From Brevundimonas sp. NIBR11 (lineage in GTDB: Bacteria; Pseudomonadota; Alphaproteobacteria; Caulobacterales; Caulobacteraceae), in the NCBI RefSeq assembly GCF_027912535.1, contig NZ_CP115465.1, forward strand, positions 417,001 to 481,000: 64,000 nt of DNA. The letters are read 5' to 3'. Below the pieces are notes generated by a model. The model made no database searches, was not told the origin of the DNA, and saw nothing but the letters and a program-made list of their open reading frames with translations. Every line of letters begins with the position of its first letter. The first letter of the stretch is position 1. Below, one piece after another: positions 53,983-62,690 of this stretch. The translations under genes and the position numbers were made by a program.

Positions 53983-54924
53983 ATGCTGCTCGCCGCCATG
54001 ATCGCCCTCGCCCTGTCGGGGCAGGACGCGCCGCCCCCGCCCGCGCAGAACGAAGGTTCGGTCCAGCTGCCGACGGTTGAGGTGCAGGGCGCTCTTGCGG
54101 GTATGAACCTTGAGACCCGGATCGACGACTTCGTCGGGTCTGTCGCCGCGCCCATCTCCGAATACGGCTACGGCCCGGCGCGCTGGCATCGGGATGTCTG
54201 CGTCGGCGCGATCAACTTCCAGCCGGCGGCCGCCCGGGCCATCGTCGATCGGGTGTCGTCAGTGGCCGTCGATCTGGGCCTGAGGTCCGAGGACCCCGGC
54301 TGCGATCCGCAGGTGCTGATCGTAGCCACCAACGACGGGCCGGGCACGGCGACGGGGCTGGTCGAGCGCAGACGGCGGTTCTTCGTCCTGGGCGGCGAGG
54401 GCATGGACCTGGGTCGGGCGGCGCTGGCACGGTTCCAGTCGAACGACCACCCGGTGCGGTGGTGGCATGTCAGCCTGCCAGTGGACGCCGACACAGGCGG
54501 CCGCATCGTCCGTCTGCCCGGCGACAGCGATGGGGCGATCAATCCGATCGATCCGTTTTCGGCTGTCATCATAGTCGACAAGTTCATCGCCTCGCGCATC
54601 TACAGCGAGCGCAGGGACAATCTGATCCGGGCGGTGATCATCGTGGATACGACGCGTCTAGGTGAGGCGACCTTCGCCCAACTGGCGGACTACGTCGCCA
54701 TGATCGCCATGGCCCAGATCGACCCCGAGGTGGACGTTCGCGGCCACGACAGCGTGTTGAATCTGTTCCGGAACCCGGCCGGCGTGCAGGGGCTGACCGA
54801 CTGGGACATGGCCTATCTCAAGGGTCTGTACAAAGCCCGGCTCGACACGGTCTCGACAGTCAGCCGGATGGGCGCGGTCGAAGCCGAGATGGAGGCCATC
54901 GAGCGCCGCCGGCAGGCGGAATAG
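53983..54924 (+). CDS. uncharacterised exported protein
   Basis: A 313-residue protein with a short signal-like N-terminus (MLLAAMIALALSGQ) and a Pro-rich stretch. The core contains WHRDVCVGAINFQPAAARAI and SAVIIVDKFIASRIY, with no catalytic pattern I can name. AAGGGAA precedes the ATG. It is divergent from the HEYGH peptidase gene across 171 bp that shows TTGACT but no clear -10 element. Confidence 0.65.
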   Translation: MLLAAMIALALSGQDAPPPPAQNEGSVQLPTVEVQGALAGMNLETRIDDFVGSVAAPISEYGYGPARWHRDVCVGAINFQPAAARAIVDRVSSVAVDLGLRSEDPGCDPQVLIVATNDGPGTATGLVERRRRFFVLGGEGMDLGRAALARFQSNDHPVRWWHVSLPVDADTGGRIVRLPGDSDGAINPIDPFSAVIIVDKFIASRIYSERRDNLIRAVIIVDTTRLGEATFAQLADYVAMIAMAQIDPEVDVRGHDSVLNLFRNPAGVQGLTDWDMAYLKGLYKARLDTVSTVSRMGAVEAEMEAIERRRQAE

Positions 54925-54934
54925 GCTTGGAGGC

Positions 54935-55315
54935 TCAGGCGGCCAGGCGGCCCCAGACGGCGCGGTCGGCGGCGACAGCGTCCAGCTTGCCCTTGCGGCC
55001 GCGCATCGAGAGCTGGTCCAGTACGGCGGCGGGCAGGGCGCAGAACTGGGGTTCGACCAGGGCCGGGTCGCAGTCGGTCTCGGGCGCGGCGAACAAGGCG
55101 GCGTTCACTTCAGGGCTGCGGTCGTGGATCAACCAGGCCAGACGGCGCGCGCGCTCGGGATCGTTCCGGTGCAGCATCGGGTCCTCGGCGAACAGCTCGC
55201 AGCCCAGCTCCATCAGATAGTCGAAGCCGAGCTTCTCGAACCGGCGCGCATCCGCCGACGTGACCGGAGAGGCCTCGTTCAGGTCGAAGACGACGTCGTT
55301 CATGAGAAACAGCAT
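54935..55315 (-). CDS. uncharacterised cytoplasmic protein
   Basis: A 126-residue protein starting MLFLMNDVVFDLNEASP. Basic and Arg-rich in the middle (DPERARRLAWLIHDRS), with AAVLDQLSMRGRKGKLD near the end. I do not recognise it. ATG 55315 has AGGCGAG upstream; an in-frame GTG at 55324 and ATG 55303 are alternatives. Convergent with the preceding exported-protein gene. Confidence 0.6.
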   Translation of the reverse strand: MLFLMNDVVFDLNEASPVTSADARRFEKLGFDYLMELGCELFAEDPMLHRNDPERARRLAWLIHDRSPEVNAALFAAPETDCDPALVEPQFCALPAAVLDQLSMRGRKGKLDAVAADRAVWGRLAA

Positions 55316-55399
55316 ACGGGGCACTCGCCTGACGCCGACGCTTCTCGCCGACGTCGTGACCCTAGGCCAAGGGGTTTTCGGTTCCGTTCCCGAACGTCG

Positions 55400-55444
55400 T
55401 TAAGGATTTGCGACCGGGTGCAAGGGACCGCAGCAAGTCCTTAA
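55400..55444. repeat. imperfect inverted repeat TTAAGGATTTGC
   Basis: TTAAGGATTTGC (55400-55411) and GCAAGTCCTTAA (55433-55444) pair with one mismatch over 12 bp and a 21-nt loop. It covers the stop codon end of the DUF1491 gene. It could be a weak terminator for that gene (no T-run) or a protein-binding site. Confidence 0.35.
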
Positions 55445-55767
55445 TCGGCGACCTTCTCGACGATGAAATGCCGCCCCTGACGATCCTCGACCTCCACGAC
55501 CCAGAGGTCGGGATCGTAGTTCCGCTGACGCTCGATGTAGGCGTCGAGTTCGCCCTCCGTCCCGGTCGCGGGCTGGATCCAGAGACGCTCGCCGTCGGGG
55601 CCGAAGGCTTCGCTGTAGACCCGCGCCGTGCGGTCTGACGTGTTGTAGGCCTTCACGATCACGGTCCCGGCGCGCGCGTCTCCCTTGCGCACGACCGTCG
55701 CATTGGCCCCTTCGATCTGGGCGCGGCGGATCAGGGCGCCCACCCACAGGTCTGAGTTCAGAAGCAA
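55441..55767 (-). CDS. DUF1491-family protein
   Basis: A 108-residue small protein: DLWVGALIRRAQIEGANATV at the start and VEVEDRQGRHFIVEKV at the end, as in the DUF1491 family of alphaproteobacteria. Function unknown. The start is TTG at 55767 (the expected N-terminus has no ATG), with AAGG upstream. Confidence 0.75.
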   Translation of the reverse strand: MLLNSDLWVGALIRRAQIEGANATVVRKGDARAGTVIVKAYNTSDRTARVYSEAFGPDGERLWIQPATGTEGELDAYIERQRNYDPDLWVVEVEDRQGRHFIVEKVAD

Positions 55768-55822
55768 ATCGGTAACCTTGCCTGGAAACGGGACCGGAAC
55801 GACACGGCGCTACGGTGGCCGC

Positions 55823-56713
55823 ATGACCCTAGGCCTTTTCGCCCGCACCGCCAGAGTTGTCGCCGCCGCCGTCATGATCGCGGCGACGCCCATGGCCGCC
55901 TTCGCCGACGGGACGGGGACCTATTATGACCGGACCTTCGTCCTGGCCGCGCATCAGAAATGCAACCTGTTCCGCGCGCCGGTCGCCGGGGCCTTGTCAG
56001 CCGCCGCCTTGCAGTCGCGGGGCGCAGCCCTGCGCGCCGGGACGCCCGAGACGACGCTTCAGGCCACGGCCGCCCGGGCTCAGGCCCGCGCGCGCCAGAT
56101 CTCCTGCGCCAATCCCGAGCTGGCGGTGGTGCGCGACCGGGTCTCCGACGCCTTCGCCGGCTGGCAGCGAATCCCGCGCATGGATTTCAACGGCGACCGT
56201 TCGAAATGGACCGCCGACCGTGTGCGCCGTGAGGCCGCGACCTGGCGTCTGGTCCAGACGTCGGTGACCGGAGCCTCGCCCGTGCGCTTCGGCCTGAGCG
56301 CCACTGCGCCGGGAACGGGCAATGTGTTCGGCGGCGAGATGCTGACCGCCGTCGTCTCCTTCGTCGGTCGCCCGCGTCCCTATGCGGCGCGGATCGTCAT
56401 GCGCGACCCGGCCCTGGCCGCCCGTCCGTGGATGACCCCCTCCGGCCGCGCCGTCCTGCCGCCCGAGACCGGGCGCCAGACGGTCTGGTCGGCCGGAACC
56501 GCGCCCGCGCCGGCCAGCCTTCTGGCCACCGGCCGGACCCAGGGCGAGACCTGGACCTTCCCCACGACGGGCGGCGACCGCCTGTCGCGCCTCGACCCGC
56601 GCGAGCCCTTCCTGATCGAATTTCTGTTCCGCGACGGCAGCGTGGCGACGGCGACCTTCGAGGCGGGCGACTTCGCGGCCGGGCGGGCGTTCGTCGCCAT
56701 GGGGACTGTCTGA
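55823..56713 (+). CDS. uncharacterised exported protein
   Basis: A 296-residue protein. Residues 1-28 look like a signal peptide (VVAAAVMIAATPMAAFAD). The N-terminal region has a cysteine pair (KCNLFRAP and QISCANPELAVV) with Ala-rich helices between them. The C-terminal part (VRFGLSATAPGTGNVFGGEM, then FLIEFLFRDGSVATATFEAG) looks beta-rich. No family recognised. Divergent from the DUF1491 gene. Confidence 0.65.
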   Translation: MTLGLFARTARVVAAAVMIAATPMAAFADGTGTYYDRTFVLAAHQKCNLFRAPVAGALSAAALQSRGAALRAGTPETTLQATAARAQARARQISCANPELAVVRDRVSDAFAGWQRIPRMDFNGDRSKWTADRVRREAATWRLVQTSVTGASPVRFGLSATAPGTGNVFGGEMLTAVVSFVGRPRPYAARIVMRDPALAARPWMTPSGRAVLPPETGRQTVWSAGTAPAPASLLATGRTQGETWTFPTTGGDRLSRLDPREPFLIEFLFRDGSVATATFEAGDFAAGRAFVAMGTV

Positions 56714-56835
56714 CAGGGCGTCAGCTCTACCGACGGCCCTGCGTCCCTTTCCTTTCGCTGGACTTGCGTCCGCCAACCACAATCGGTCAGTGATCTTATG
56801 CGCCGCGTCGGCGCAGATGCTGTGGGGCGATCGAT

Positions 56836-57624
56836 TTGGCTGCCAACTATATCGTCGTGCGGCGGAGCCCTCATTGGCCGACCTTCGACCTGGCGGACAG
56901 CCGGCCATTCTGTGAAGCCAATGGCCTGCCGGCAGGCCTGATCGTCGATTTCGCTCGACGCTGGGACGCCGTCAGTCGGCTCGACTTTCTGTCCTTCCGG
57001 CAGGCGATGAAGACAATCGCCCATCAGACGCTTGTCGCGACGGGGGCGAAGATCATCGACGCCCGGGACTTGGACGCGCAAGCGCTTGCCGATGACGATG
57101 CGCTGATCCCCATCGATGACGACGACTGGCTGCATCCCGATGTCTTCGAACGGACGCGTGAAGCGCAAGCCGCCGCTTCGGATGCCGAGGGTTGCCTCTG
57201 GGGATCGATCTTCGTCGGAAAGCTGTTCGGCGACACACCGAAACAGGGTAGGCTGACACCGTTCGTCTATCGACGCGAACTCGACGACATCGCCTACACC
57301 AACAACTATATGGTAACGGGTCATGCGTGGAAGACCCGGGGCGCGGCGGTGGTGTTCGACCACGGCCATGCGGAAGACGCCCTGCGCGACGGGCGATTGC
57401 CTCTCGCTCGATCGGACACCTATTCAAGCGCGGCGAACAAGCATCTGTGCGCGACCACCTGCGTATTCTACAACACCCGCACGCCGGGCTTCGTCGAAAG
57501 TCTGCCTGAGGCCATCTCCCGGACCATCGAAGCGGCGCAGGCGGCGGAACTGACGCCTGAAACAGGCTGGACGGCGCCGATGATCGGACAACTGTCCGAC
57601 GTCATGAGACAGTGTCTGCCCTAG
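56836..57624 (+). CDS. putative glycosyltransferase-like protein
   Basis: A 262-residue protein with the aspartate run LIPIDDDDWLHPDVF (around residues 90-104), a DXD-type metal and nucleotide-sugar site often seen in glycosyltransferases, and HAWKTRGAAVVFDHGHAEDAL later on. No other GT hallmark is clear. The start is TTG at 56836 with GGGGCG before it. It stands alone, with no capsule or polysaccharide genes nearby. Function is therefore only a suggestion. Confidence 0.5.
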   Translation: MAANYIVVRRSPHWPTFDLADSRPFCEANGLPAGLIVDFARRWDAVSRLDFLSFRQAMKTIAHQTLVATGAKIIDARDLDAQALADDDALIPIDDDDWLHPDVFERTREAQAAASDAEGCLWGSIFVGKLFGDTPKQGRLTPFVYRRELDDIAYTNNYMVTGHAWKTRGAAVVFDHGHAEDALRDGRLPLARSDTYSSAANKHLCATTCVFYNTRTPGFVESLPEAISRTIEAAQAAELTPETGWTAPMIGQLSDVMRQCLP

Positions 57625-57652
57625 GGGATGCGAATCCGGAGCTCGGCCATGG

Positions 57653-59302
57653 TCAGCCTCCTGCGTTGAAGGGGATCACCTCCGCGCCGCCCTCGGGCAG
57701 GACCGGCCGTGCCGCAACCGCCACCGGCATCCGCACCGTCACGGCCGTACCTTCACCCAGCGTCGAGTCCAGGCTCATCCTGCCGCCGTGCAGTTCGGCA
57801 AGGGCCCGCACCAGGGACAGGCCCAGACCCGTGCCCTGGACCTTCTGCTCAACCGCGCCCGCCTGTTCGAACGGGCGGCCCAGACGCTTCAGGTCGCGGG
57901 CGGCGATGCCAACGCCGGTGTCGGACACGACCAGTTCCAGATACGGGCCGATGACCTCCAGCGTCAGGGTCACCGATCCGCCTGCAGGCGTGAATTTGAT
58001 GGCGTTGGACAACAGGTTCAGCGTGATCTGCTTCAGCGCCCGCTTGTCGGCGTCGACGCTCAGCGGCTGGTCCGGAACCAGACTGTTCAGGAAGACGCCC
58101 TTGTCGCTGGCCGCCACGCGGACGAGCGCGACGGCGGCGGACACCCCCTCGCGGGCGTCGAACACCTCGCGCGACAGCTCATAGCGTTCGGCCTCGATCT
58201 TGGACACGTCCAGCACGTCGTTGATCAGGTCCAGCAGGTGGCCGCCCGCCTGATGGATGCTGTCGGCGTAGTCGGCGTATTTCTGGGGCAGGGGGCCGAA
58301 GATGCGCTGGCGCATGATGTCGGAGAAGCCGAGCACGGCGTTCAGCGGCGTGCGCAGTTCGTGGCTCATATTGGCGAGGAAGCGAGTCTTGCCGCTGTCG
58401 CGGGCCTCGGCCTCGGCGCGGGCGGCTTCGAGGCCGATCTCGGTGGCGAACTGGCGAGTGGCGTCGAAGGCCTGAGCGATGACGCGCGGGGTCCCGTCTC
58501 CGTCGTCCATGCGGCGGACGATGAGATTGACGCGGCGGTCCAGCGCCACGCGAGGGGCGAACTGGACCTGCCCCTCATGGCCCGCCAGAGCCCGGTCGAT
58601 GGCTGCGAGGATGGCGGGGCGATCCGGCGCATGGACGGCGGCGATCAGGCCGGACTGGAACAGGGCGTCCGGCTCCAGCGCCGGCGGGGGCGCGCCATAG
58701 GCGGCCAGCACCCGTCCCGAAGGCTCCATCACCAGGGTCAGGCCCGGCGTCGCGGCGAGGATCGTCTCGACACGATGGGCCATGGCCTCGGCTGCGACCA
58801 GCCTGTTCTCGCGCAGCCGCCAGGCCAGTCGGACGGCCAGCAAGGCCGCCCCGGTGGCCAGGACGACCGACACCGAGGCCGGGATGGGCTGGCTGGGCGG
58901 GGGGCCGATCAACAGGGCCGAGACCTGTCCGCCCAGGGCGGCAATGCCCGATCCGACCGCGCCGGCCTGGGCCAGACGCACGCCGTGGCGGGGCCCGCCC
59001 AACGCCAGGGCGGCGACGAAGGGCATGACGACGGCGCCGACCAGAGGCCCCGCCAGCCCGCCTGACAGCATGGCCGCCGCCAGCGCGGCCAGGGTCCAGC
59101 CGACCAGCAGCAACGACCGCTCGCCTGTCCCGTCGCGCCGTAGCAGGACCAGACCGGCCGCTCCGGGCAGGACCATGGCCGCCACGCCGAAGATCGAGGA
59201 GGCGCTGAGGCCGCCCAAGGTCGCCCCTGCGATCGCCGACAGGGCGGTCGCCACGGCCCAGGCGGCGTGCCACGCCGTGAGGGCGGACAGACCTTCGGCC
59301 AT
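57653..59302 (-). CDS. divJ: membrane sensor histidine kinase, DivJ-like
   Basis: About 549 residues. Five or six hydrophobic helices occupy the first 170 residues, then a PAS-like region, the H-box NMSHELRTPLNAVLGFSDIMR and the ATPase domain (NLLSNAIKFTPAGG, DTGVGIAARDLKRLGRPFEQ, GTGLGLSLVRALAELHGG). The catalytic histidine is present, so it is not DivL. Membrane plan and the H-box region with FGPLPQKYADYADSIHQAGG resemble DivJ, which phosphorylates DivK and so limits CckA-CtrA signalling. PleC-type or other kinase remains possible. Start ATG 59302 or TTG 59359; neither has a clear ribosome site. Confidence 0.75.
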   Translation of the reverse strand: MAEGLSALTAWHAAWAVATALSAIAGATLGGLSASSIFGVAAMVLPGAAGLVLLRRDGTGERSLLLVGWTLAALAAAMLSGGLAGPLVGAVVMPFVAALALGGPRHGVRLAQAGAVGSGIAALGGQVSALLIGPPPSQPIPASVSVVLATGAALLAVRLAWRLRENRLVAAEAMAHRVETILAATPGLTLVMEPSGRVLAAYGAPPPALEPDALFQSGLIAAVHAPDRPAILAAIDRALAGHEGQVQFAPRVALDRRVNLIVRRMDDGDGTPRVIAQAFDATRQFATEIGLEAARAEAEARDSGKTRFLANMSHELRTPLNAVLGFSDIMRQRIFGPLPQKYADYADSIHQAGGHLLDLINDVLDVSKIEAERYELSREVFDAREGVSAAVALVRVAASDKGVFLNSLVPDQPLSVDADKRALKQITLNLLSNAIKFTPAGGSVTLTLEVIGPYLELVVSDTGVGIAARDLKRLGRPFEQAGAVEQKVQGTGLGLSLVRALAELHGGRMSLDSTLGEGTAVTVRMPVAVAARPVLPEGGAEVIPFNAGG

Positions 59303-59546
59303 CGTCGCGCGCGAGGGCGGCGGTGAGGCGTCCGGGGCAGGATCGACGTCAGGGTTCAAACAGGTGTCCGCGGCCAGGGCGACGGGTCCGGGAAGGTGAC
59401 GCGCCGACCGGCGAGACTAGCCTCGCGCATGAGTCGTCTAAAGCCCGCTCCCGCGTGAGGCGACTCCCGGCCGTGGAGCGGCGGCGTGCGTCTGGGGATG
59501 GTCGGAGCGGTTGTCGTTAACCGGCGCGCGGCCTATCTGGCGGGCC

Positions 59547-59975
59547 ATGAGCGACCCGGCCGACACCATCGACGCCACCCTGGACGAACTGGCCGACGAT
59601 TTCGACGTGCTGGAGGACTGGGAACAGCGGATCGCCTACGTCATCGACCTAGGCAAGGACCTGGCGCCCCTGCCGGACGCCGATCGGATCGAGGCGAACA
59701 AGGTGCCCGGCTGTGCGGCCCAGGTCTGGCTGGCCTCGGACCGCGACGGGGATCGGCTGACGTTCCGAGCCGACAGCGACAGCGCCATCTCCAAGGGCAA
59801 TGTGGCCTTGTTGCTGAAACTCTACTCGGGTCGCCCGGCGGCGCAAATCCTCGCCTTCGACGCCCGCGCTGCCCTGGATCGCCTCGGTCTGCCCCAGGCC
59901 CTGACGCGTCAGCGGGCCAACGGTCTGAACGCCATGGTGGGCCGGATCCGGCAGGAGGCGATGGCGGCGGGTTGA
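59547..59975 (+). CDS. sufE: SufE-family sulfur acceptor protein
   Basis: A 142-residue SufE. The acceptor cysteine is C56 in KVPGCAAQVWLAS, and the fold-typical LEDWEQRIAYVIDLGK and LTRQRANGLNAMVGRIR are present. SufE takes persulfide from the desulfurase SufS for Fe-S cluster building; no other suf gene is in the window. Start by homology; upstream in-frame codons lack it. Divergent from the DivJ-like gene. Confidence 0.9.
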   Translation: MSDPADTIDATLDELADDFDVLEDWEQRIAYVIDLGKDLAPLPDADRIEANKVPGCAAQVWLASDRDGDRLTFRADSDSAISKGNVALLLKLYSGRPAAQILAFDARAALDRLGLPQALTRQRANGLNAMVGRIRQEAMAAG

Positions 59976-60030
59976 GGGTCACGAAGACCCGGTTTCGGGC
60001 GTCTCGAGTGGCTTTTCCGACGGTTCCGCA

Positions 60031-60744
60031 TCAGCCGATCCCATAGTGGGCCGCCAGCATCCGTAACCCTGCCTTGAGGACAGTCTTGCCTTCGCGTCGC
60101 GCCGCGCCGGTGTGGCGCTCGGCAAGCTGAAGACTGGTCTCGCGCAGACAGACCTGTTCCAGCAGGGGGCGGTGACGCGGGTCGACGGCGGCCAGGGCGC
60201 GGGCGACGCGCCGGCCGGCCGCGAGGCTGCGGTCGCCGGGCTCCATTCGGGCCGATGAGCCGCCGCCGGTGCGGGGAAGGGCGTCCCAGCGCATCGTCAG
60301 CGAAGGACCGGCGCGGGCGATTTCCGCATCCGACCGCAGACGTTCGCCCGCCGCGAGTTCGGCGGGGCTCAGAAATGGACGGCCCTCGGCGTCCTTGCGA
60401 CGCGCGAGCCAGGCCAGGGGGCTCTCGCCGAGATTGGCGCGGCGCAGGGTCACGAGGCCGTCGGCGTCCATGACGGCGCGTTCGCCCTCGATGCGACCGG
60501 GCGCGCCGGGCGTCGGAGACGGGGCCTCAGCGACGCGGGGCCGCTCGATCCAGCCGCCGCCCGGGCGAGCCTTCAAACCGGGATCGGCGACCAGGGCCAG
60601 AAACTCCGCCTCGCTGAGCCTCATCGTCGTCCGCGTGCGCCGGTCGCCGCCGACGCGCAAGGGATAGGTCCCGTCCGCCGCCGCGACATCGATCCATCCA
60701 GCCCGCGCGAGCAGGCCCCGCGCGCGCGCCACGGGCCCGCTCAT
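60031..60744 (-). CDS. DUF6456-domain protein
   Basis: A 237-residue protein. The C-terminal part (SPLAWLARRKDAEGRPFLS to ERLRSDAEIARAGPSLTMRW, then RPLLEQVCLRETSLQLAERH) matches the DUF6456 type as I recall it, with a putative helix-turn-helix near the end (TSLQLAERHTGAARREGKTVLKAGLRML). The ATG overlaps the stop of the DnaA-like gene upstream (ATGA). Probably DNA-binding; role unknown. Neighbour of ctrA in this window. Confidence 0.72.
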   Translation of the reverse strand: MSGPVARARGLLARAGWIDVAAADGTYPLRVGGDRRTRTTMRLSEAEFLALVADPGLKARPGGGWIERPRVAEAPSPTPGAPGRIEGERAVMDADGLVTLRRANLGESPLAWLARRKDAEGRPFLSPAELAAGERLRSDAEIARAGPSLTMRWDALPRTGGGSSARMEPGDRSLAAGRRVARALAAVDPRHRPLLEQVCLRETSLQLAERHTGAARREGKTVLKAGLRMLAAHYGIG

Positions 60745-61106
60745 GCGACCTCCGGCAGGTCGGTTGCGGGCGGCGTCTCGCACAGGGTGCGTATGGTGGC
60801 GGTCAGTTCATCCAGCAAGGCGTCCAGATGCGGTTCATCGCGCGCCTCCTCGATGCGGGCGCAGGCGGTCGCGATGGTCTGGCGATTGAAGCCGAAGGCG
60901 TGGCCGACCCGCTCCAGCGACCATCCCAGGGCGACGTAGCCGAGGTAGAGAGAGACGCGCCGCACGCGCACCGCCGGCTTCGACAGTCGGCCCTTGTGCT
61001 TGAGGGTCTCCATCGGCGTGCCGAGCCGCATGGCGGTGACCTGCATGACCAGATCGGCCCGGTCTCGATCCTCGGACGGCACGATGATGCGGTAGGGTGT
61101 CTTCAA
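60741..61106 (-). CDS. DnaA-domain-IV-like helix-turn-helix protein
   Basis: A 121-residue protein. VMQVTAMRLGTPMETLKHKG is followed by RVRRVSLYLGYVALGWSLER, then VGHAFGFNRQTIATACARIE, the layout of the DNA-binding domain IV of DnaA (helix, basic loop, HTH with an R.TI..A..RIE recognition helix). There is no ATPase domain. It could bind DnaA-box-like sites. It is co-translated with the DUF6456 gene and divergent from ctrA across 341 bp. Confidence 0.75.
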   Translation of the reverse strand: MKTPYRIIVPSEDRDRADLVMQVTAMRLGTPMETLKHKGRLSKPAVRVRRVSLYLGYVALGWSLERVGHAFGFNRQTIATACARIEEARDEPHLDALLDELTATIRTLCETPPATDLPEVA

Positions 61107-61190
61107 GGCGTTCCTCCCATGCCAAGACGCGGACCCGCCAGGATAGGTCGGCAGGAAGGCATGCTAGGAATATGGTCCTGCTAGACGTCA

Positions 61191-61378
61191 GAATCGGTCA
61201 TATCCCCAGTTGTGGCGGGGCCGTGCGGTTTCTAACCAGGGCGAGTCCGGCGGGATTGCATGAAACCCGTCGAAAAATTCGAATCGTTGACTCGCGCGCA
61301 CTCGACGCGATTCGCAAATCACCCCAGATTCGCCTTCATGGGGTGGCGTTAATACTTCTTAAGGGTTCGGGAGGTTAA
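61191..61378 (+). promoter_or_regulatory. ctrA control region with GANTC cluster and TTAA pair
   Basis: The 341-bp gap upstream of ctrA holds five GANTC sites (61191, 61281, 61289, 61309, 61327), recognised in Caulobacterales by the CcrM methylase. TTAA-N6-TTAA at 61349-61362 is close to a CtrA box (usual spacer N7), and TTAAC follows at 61375. In Caulobacter ctrA has a methylation-sensitive P1 promoter and a CtrA-activated P2. No start site can be placed by eye. Confidence 0.65.
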
Positions 61379-61447
61379 CTCCGGAACAAGGTTACCCGGT
61401 CGTTTGCGGCGGGTCATATGGTCTAGCTTTTGCCTGGAGGGGCATGA

Positions 61448-62152
<705 letters not shown>

Positions 62153-62181
62153 GCCTTCAGGGAAGAAACGACCAGAAGATC

Positions 62182-62217
62182 AACGCCCGCCGGGACAACC
62201 CGGCGGGCGTTTTCGTT
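62182..62217 (+). terminator. rho-independent terminator after ctrA
   Basis: A perfect 13-bp stem AACGCCCGCCGGG / CCCGGCGGGCGTT with an ACAA loop, then TTCGTT, starting 30 bp after the ctrA stop. Confidence 0.9.
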
Positions 62218-62247
62218 GGCGCGCAGGATGGTCAGAAGCGGACGCGC

Positions 62248-62279
62248 GGAAGGTCAGCCATGGGTGGAAAGCGGACGTT
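62248..62279 (+). repeat. 32-bp direct repeat, left copy
   Basis: Begins GGAAGGTC and ends AAGCGGAC followed by GTT. It matches the sequence at 62585-62616 in 26 of 32 positions. Together they flank the small membrane ORF. Confidence 0.5.
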
Positions 62280-62319
62280 GATCGCGTATCAATGACGAGA
62301 ACCCCGAGGCTGAGACCAT

Positions 62320-62577
62320 ATGATGCGGCACCTCATTCAGCAGCCAAAGAGTGTAGCTGCCGACAGTATTTGGACGGCAGTCATGATCTGGAAGCTTGCC
62401 GCCATCCCGATGGTCCTTCTCGCGGTGGCATCCACCTTCTACGCGACGAACAAGCTTGAGCCCTTCATGCTGTTCGGCGGCTTCTACATCGCCAGCGGCT
62501 TTTTGGGTGCGGCGTGTTGCTGGCTTAAATCCGTTCCCGGTTGGCTGATCTACTGGTTTAGGACCCGGAGCCAATGA
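62320..62577 (+). CDS. small two-span membrane protein
   Basis: An 85-residue protein with two hydrophobic helices (MIWKLAAIPMVLLAVASTFYA and PFMLFGGFYIASGFLGAACC) and a short polar end (YWFRTRSQ). No family recognised and no clear ribosome site. The DNA is less GC-rich than its surroundings and is flanked by two 32-bp direct repeats, which suggests a small inserted or shuffled unit. Antisense frames here look worse than this one. Confidence 0.5.
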   Translation: MMRHLIQQPKSVAADSIWTAVMIWKLAAIPMVLLAVASTFYATNKLEPFMLFGGFYIASGFLGAACCWLKSVPGWLIYWFRTRSQ

Positions 62578-62584
62578 TCGCGAC

Positions 62585-62616
62585 GGAAGGTCCGCATTGG
62601 GTCGTAAGCGGACCTT
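62585..62616 (+). repeat. 32-bp direct repeat, right copy, with hairpin
   Basis: Same unit as at 62248. This copy forms a perfect 8-bp hairpin AGGTCCGC / GCGGACCT (62588-62615) with a 12-nt loop; the left copy has mismatches in the stem. Confidence 0.5.
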
Positions 62617-62635
62617 TGCTCCAGATCCAAAGCAG

Positions 62636-62667
62636 AAACGCCTGCCGGGGAGGGCCGGCGGGCGTTT
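62636..62667. terminator. bidirectional terminator-like hairpin
   Basis: AAACGCCTGCCGG and CCGGCGGGCGTTT pair over 13 bp with one G-T wobble and a GGAGGG loop. It lies between the ends of the convergent small membrane ORF and the BLUF gene and could serve both. Confidence 0.65.
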
Positions 62668-62690
62668 GGTCATCGGACGGTGTGAGGGGA

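Noticed and set aside
57653..59302. DivL (tyrosine kinase-like) assignment
   Set aside because: The H-box keeps histidine (SHELRTP), whereas DivL has tyrosine at that position.
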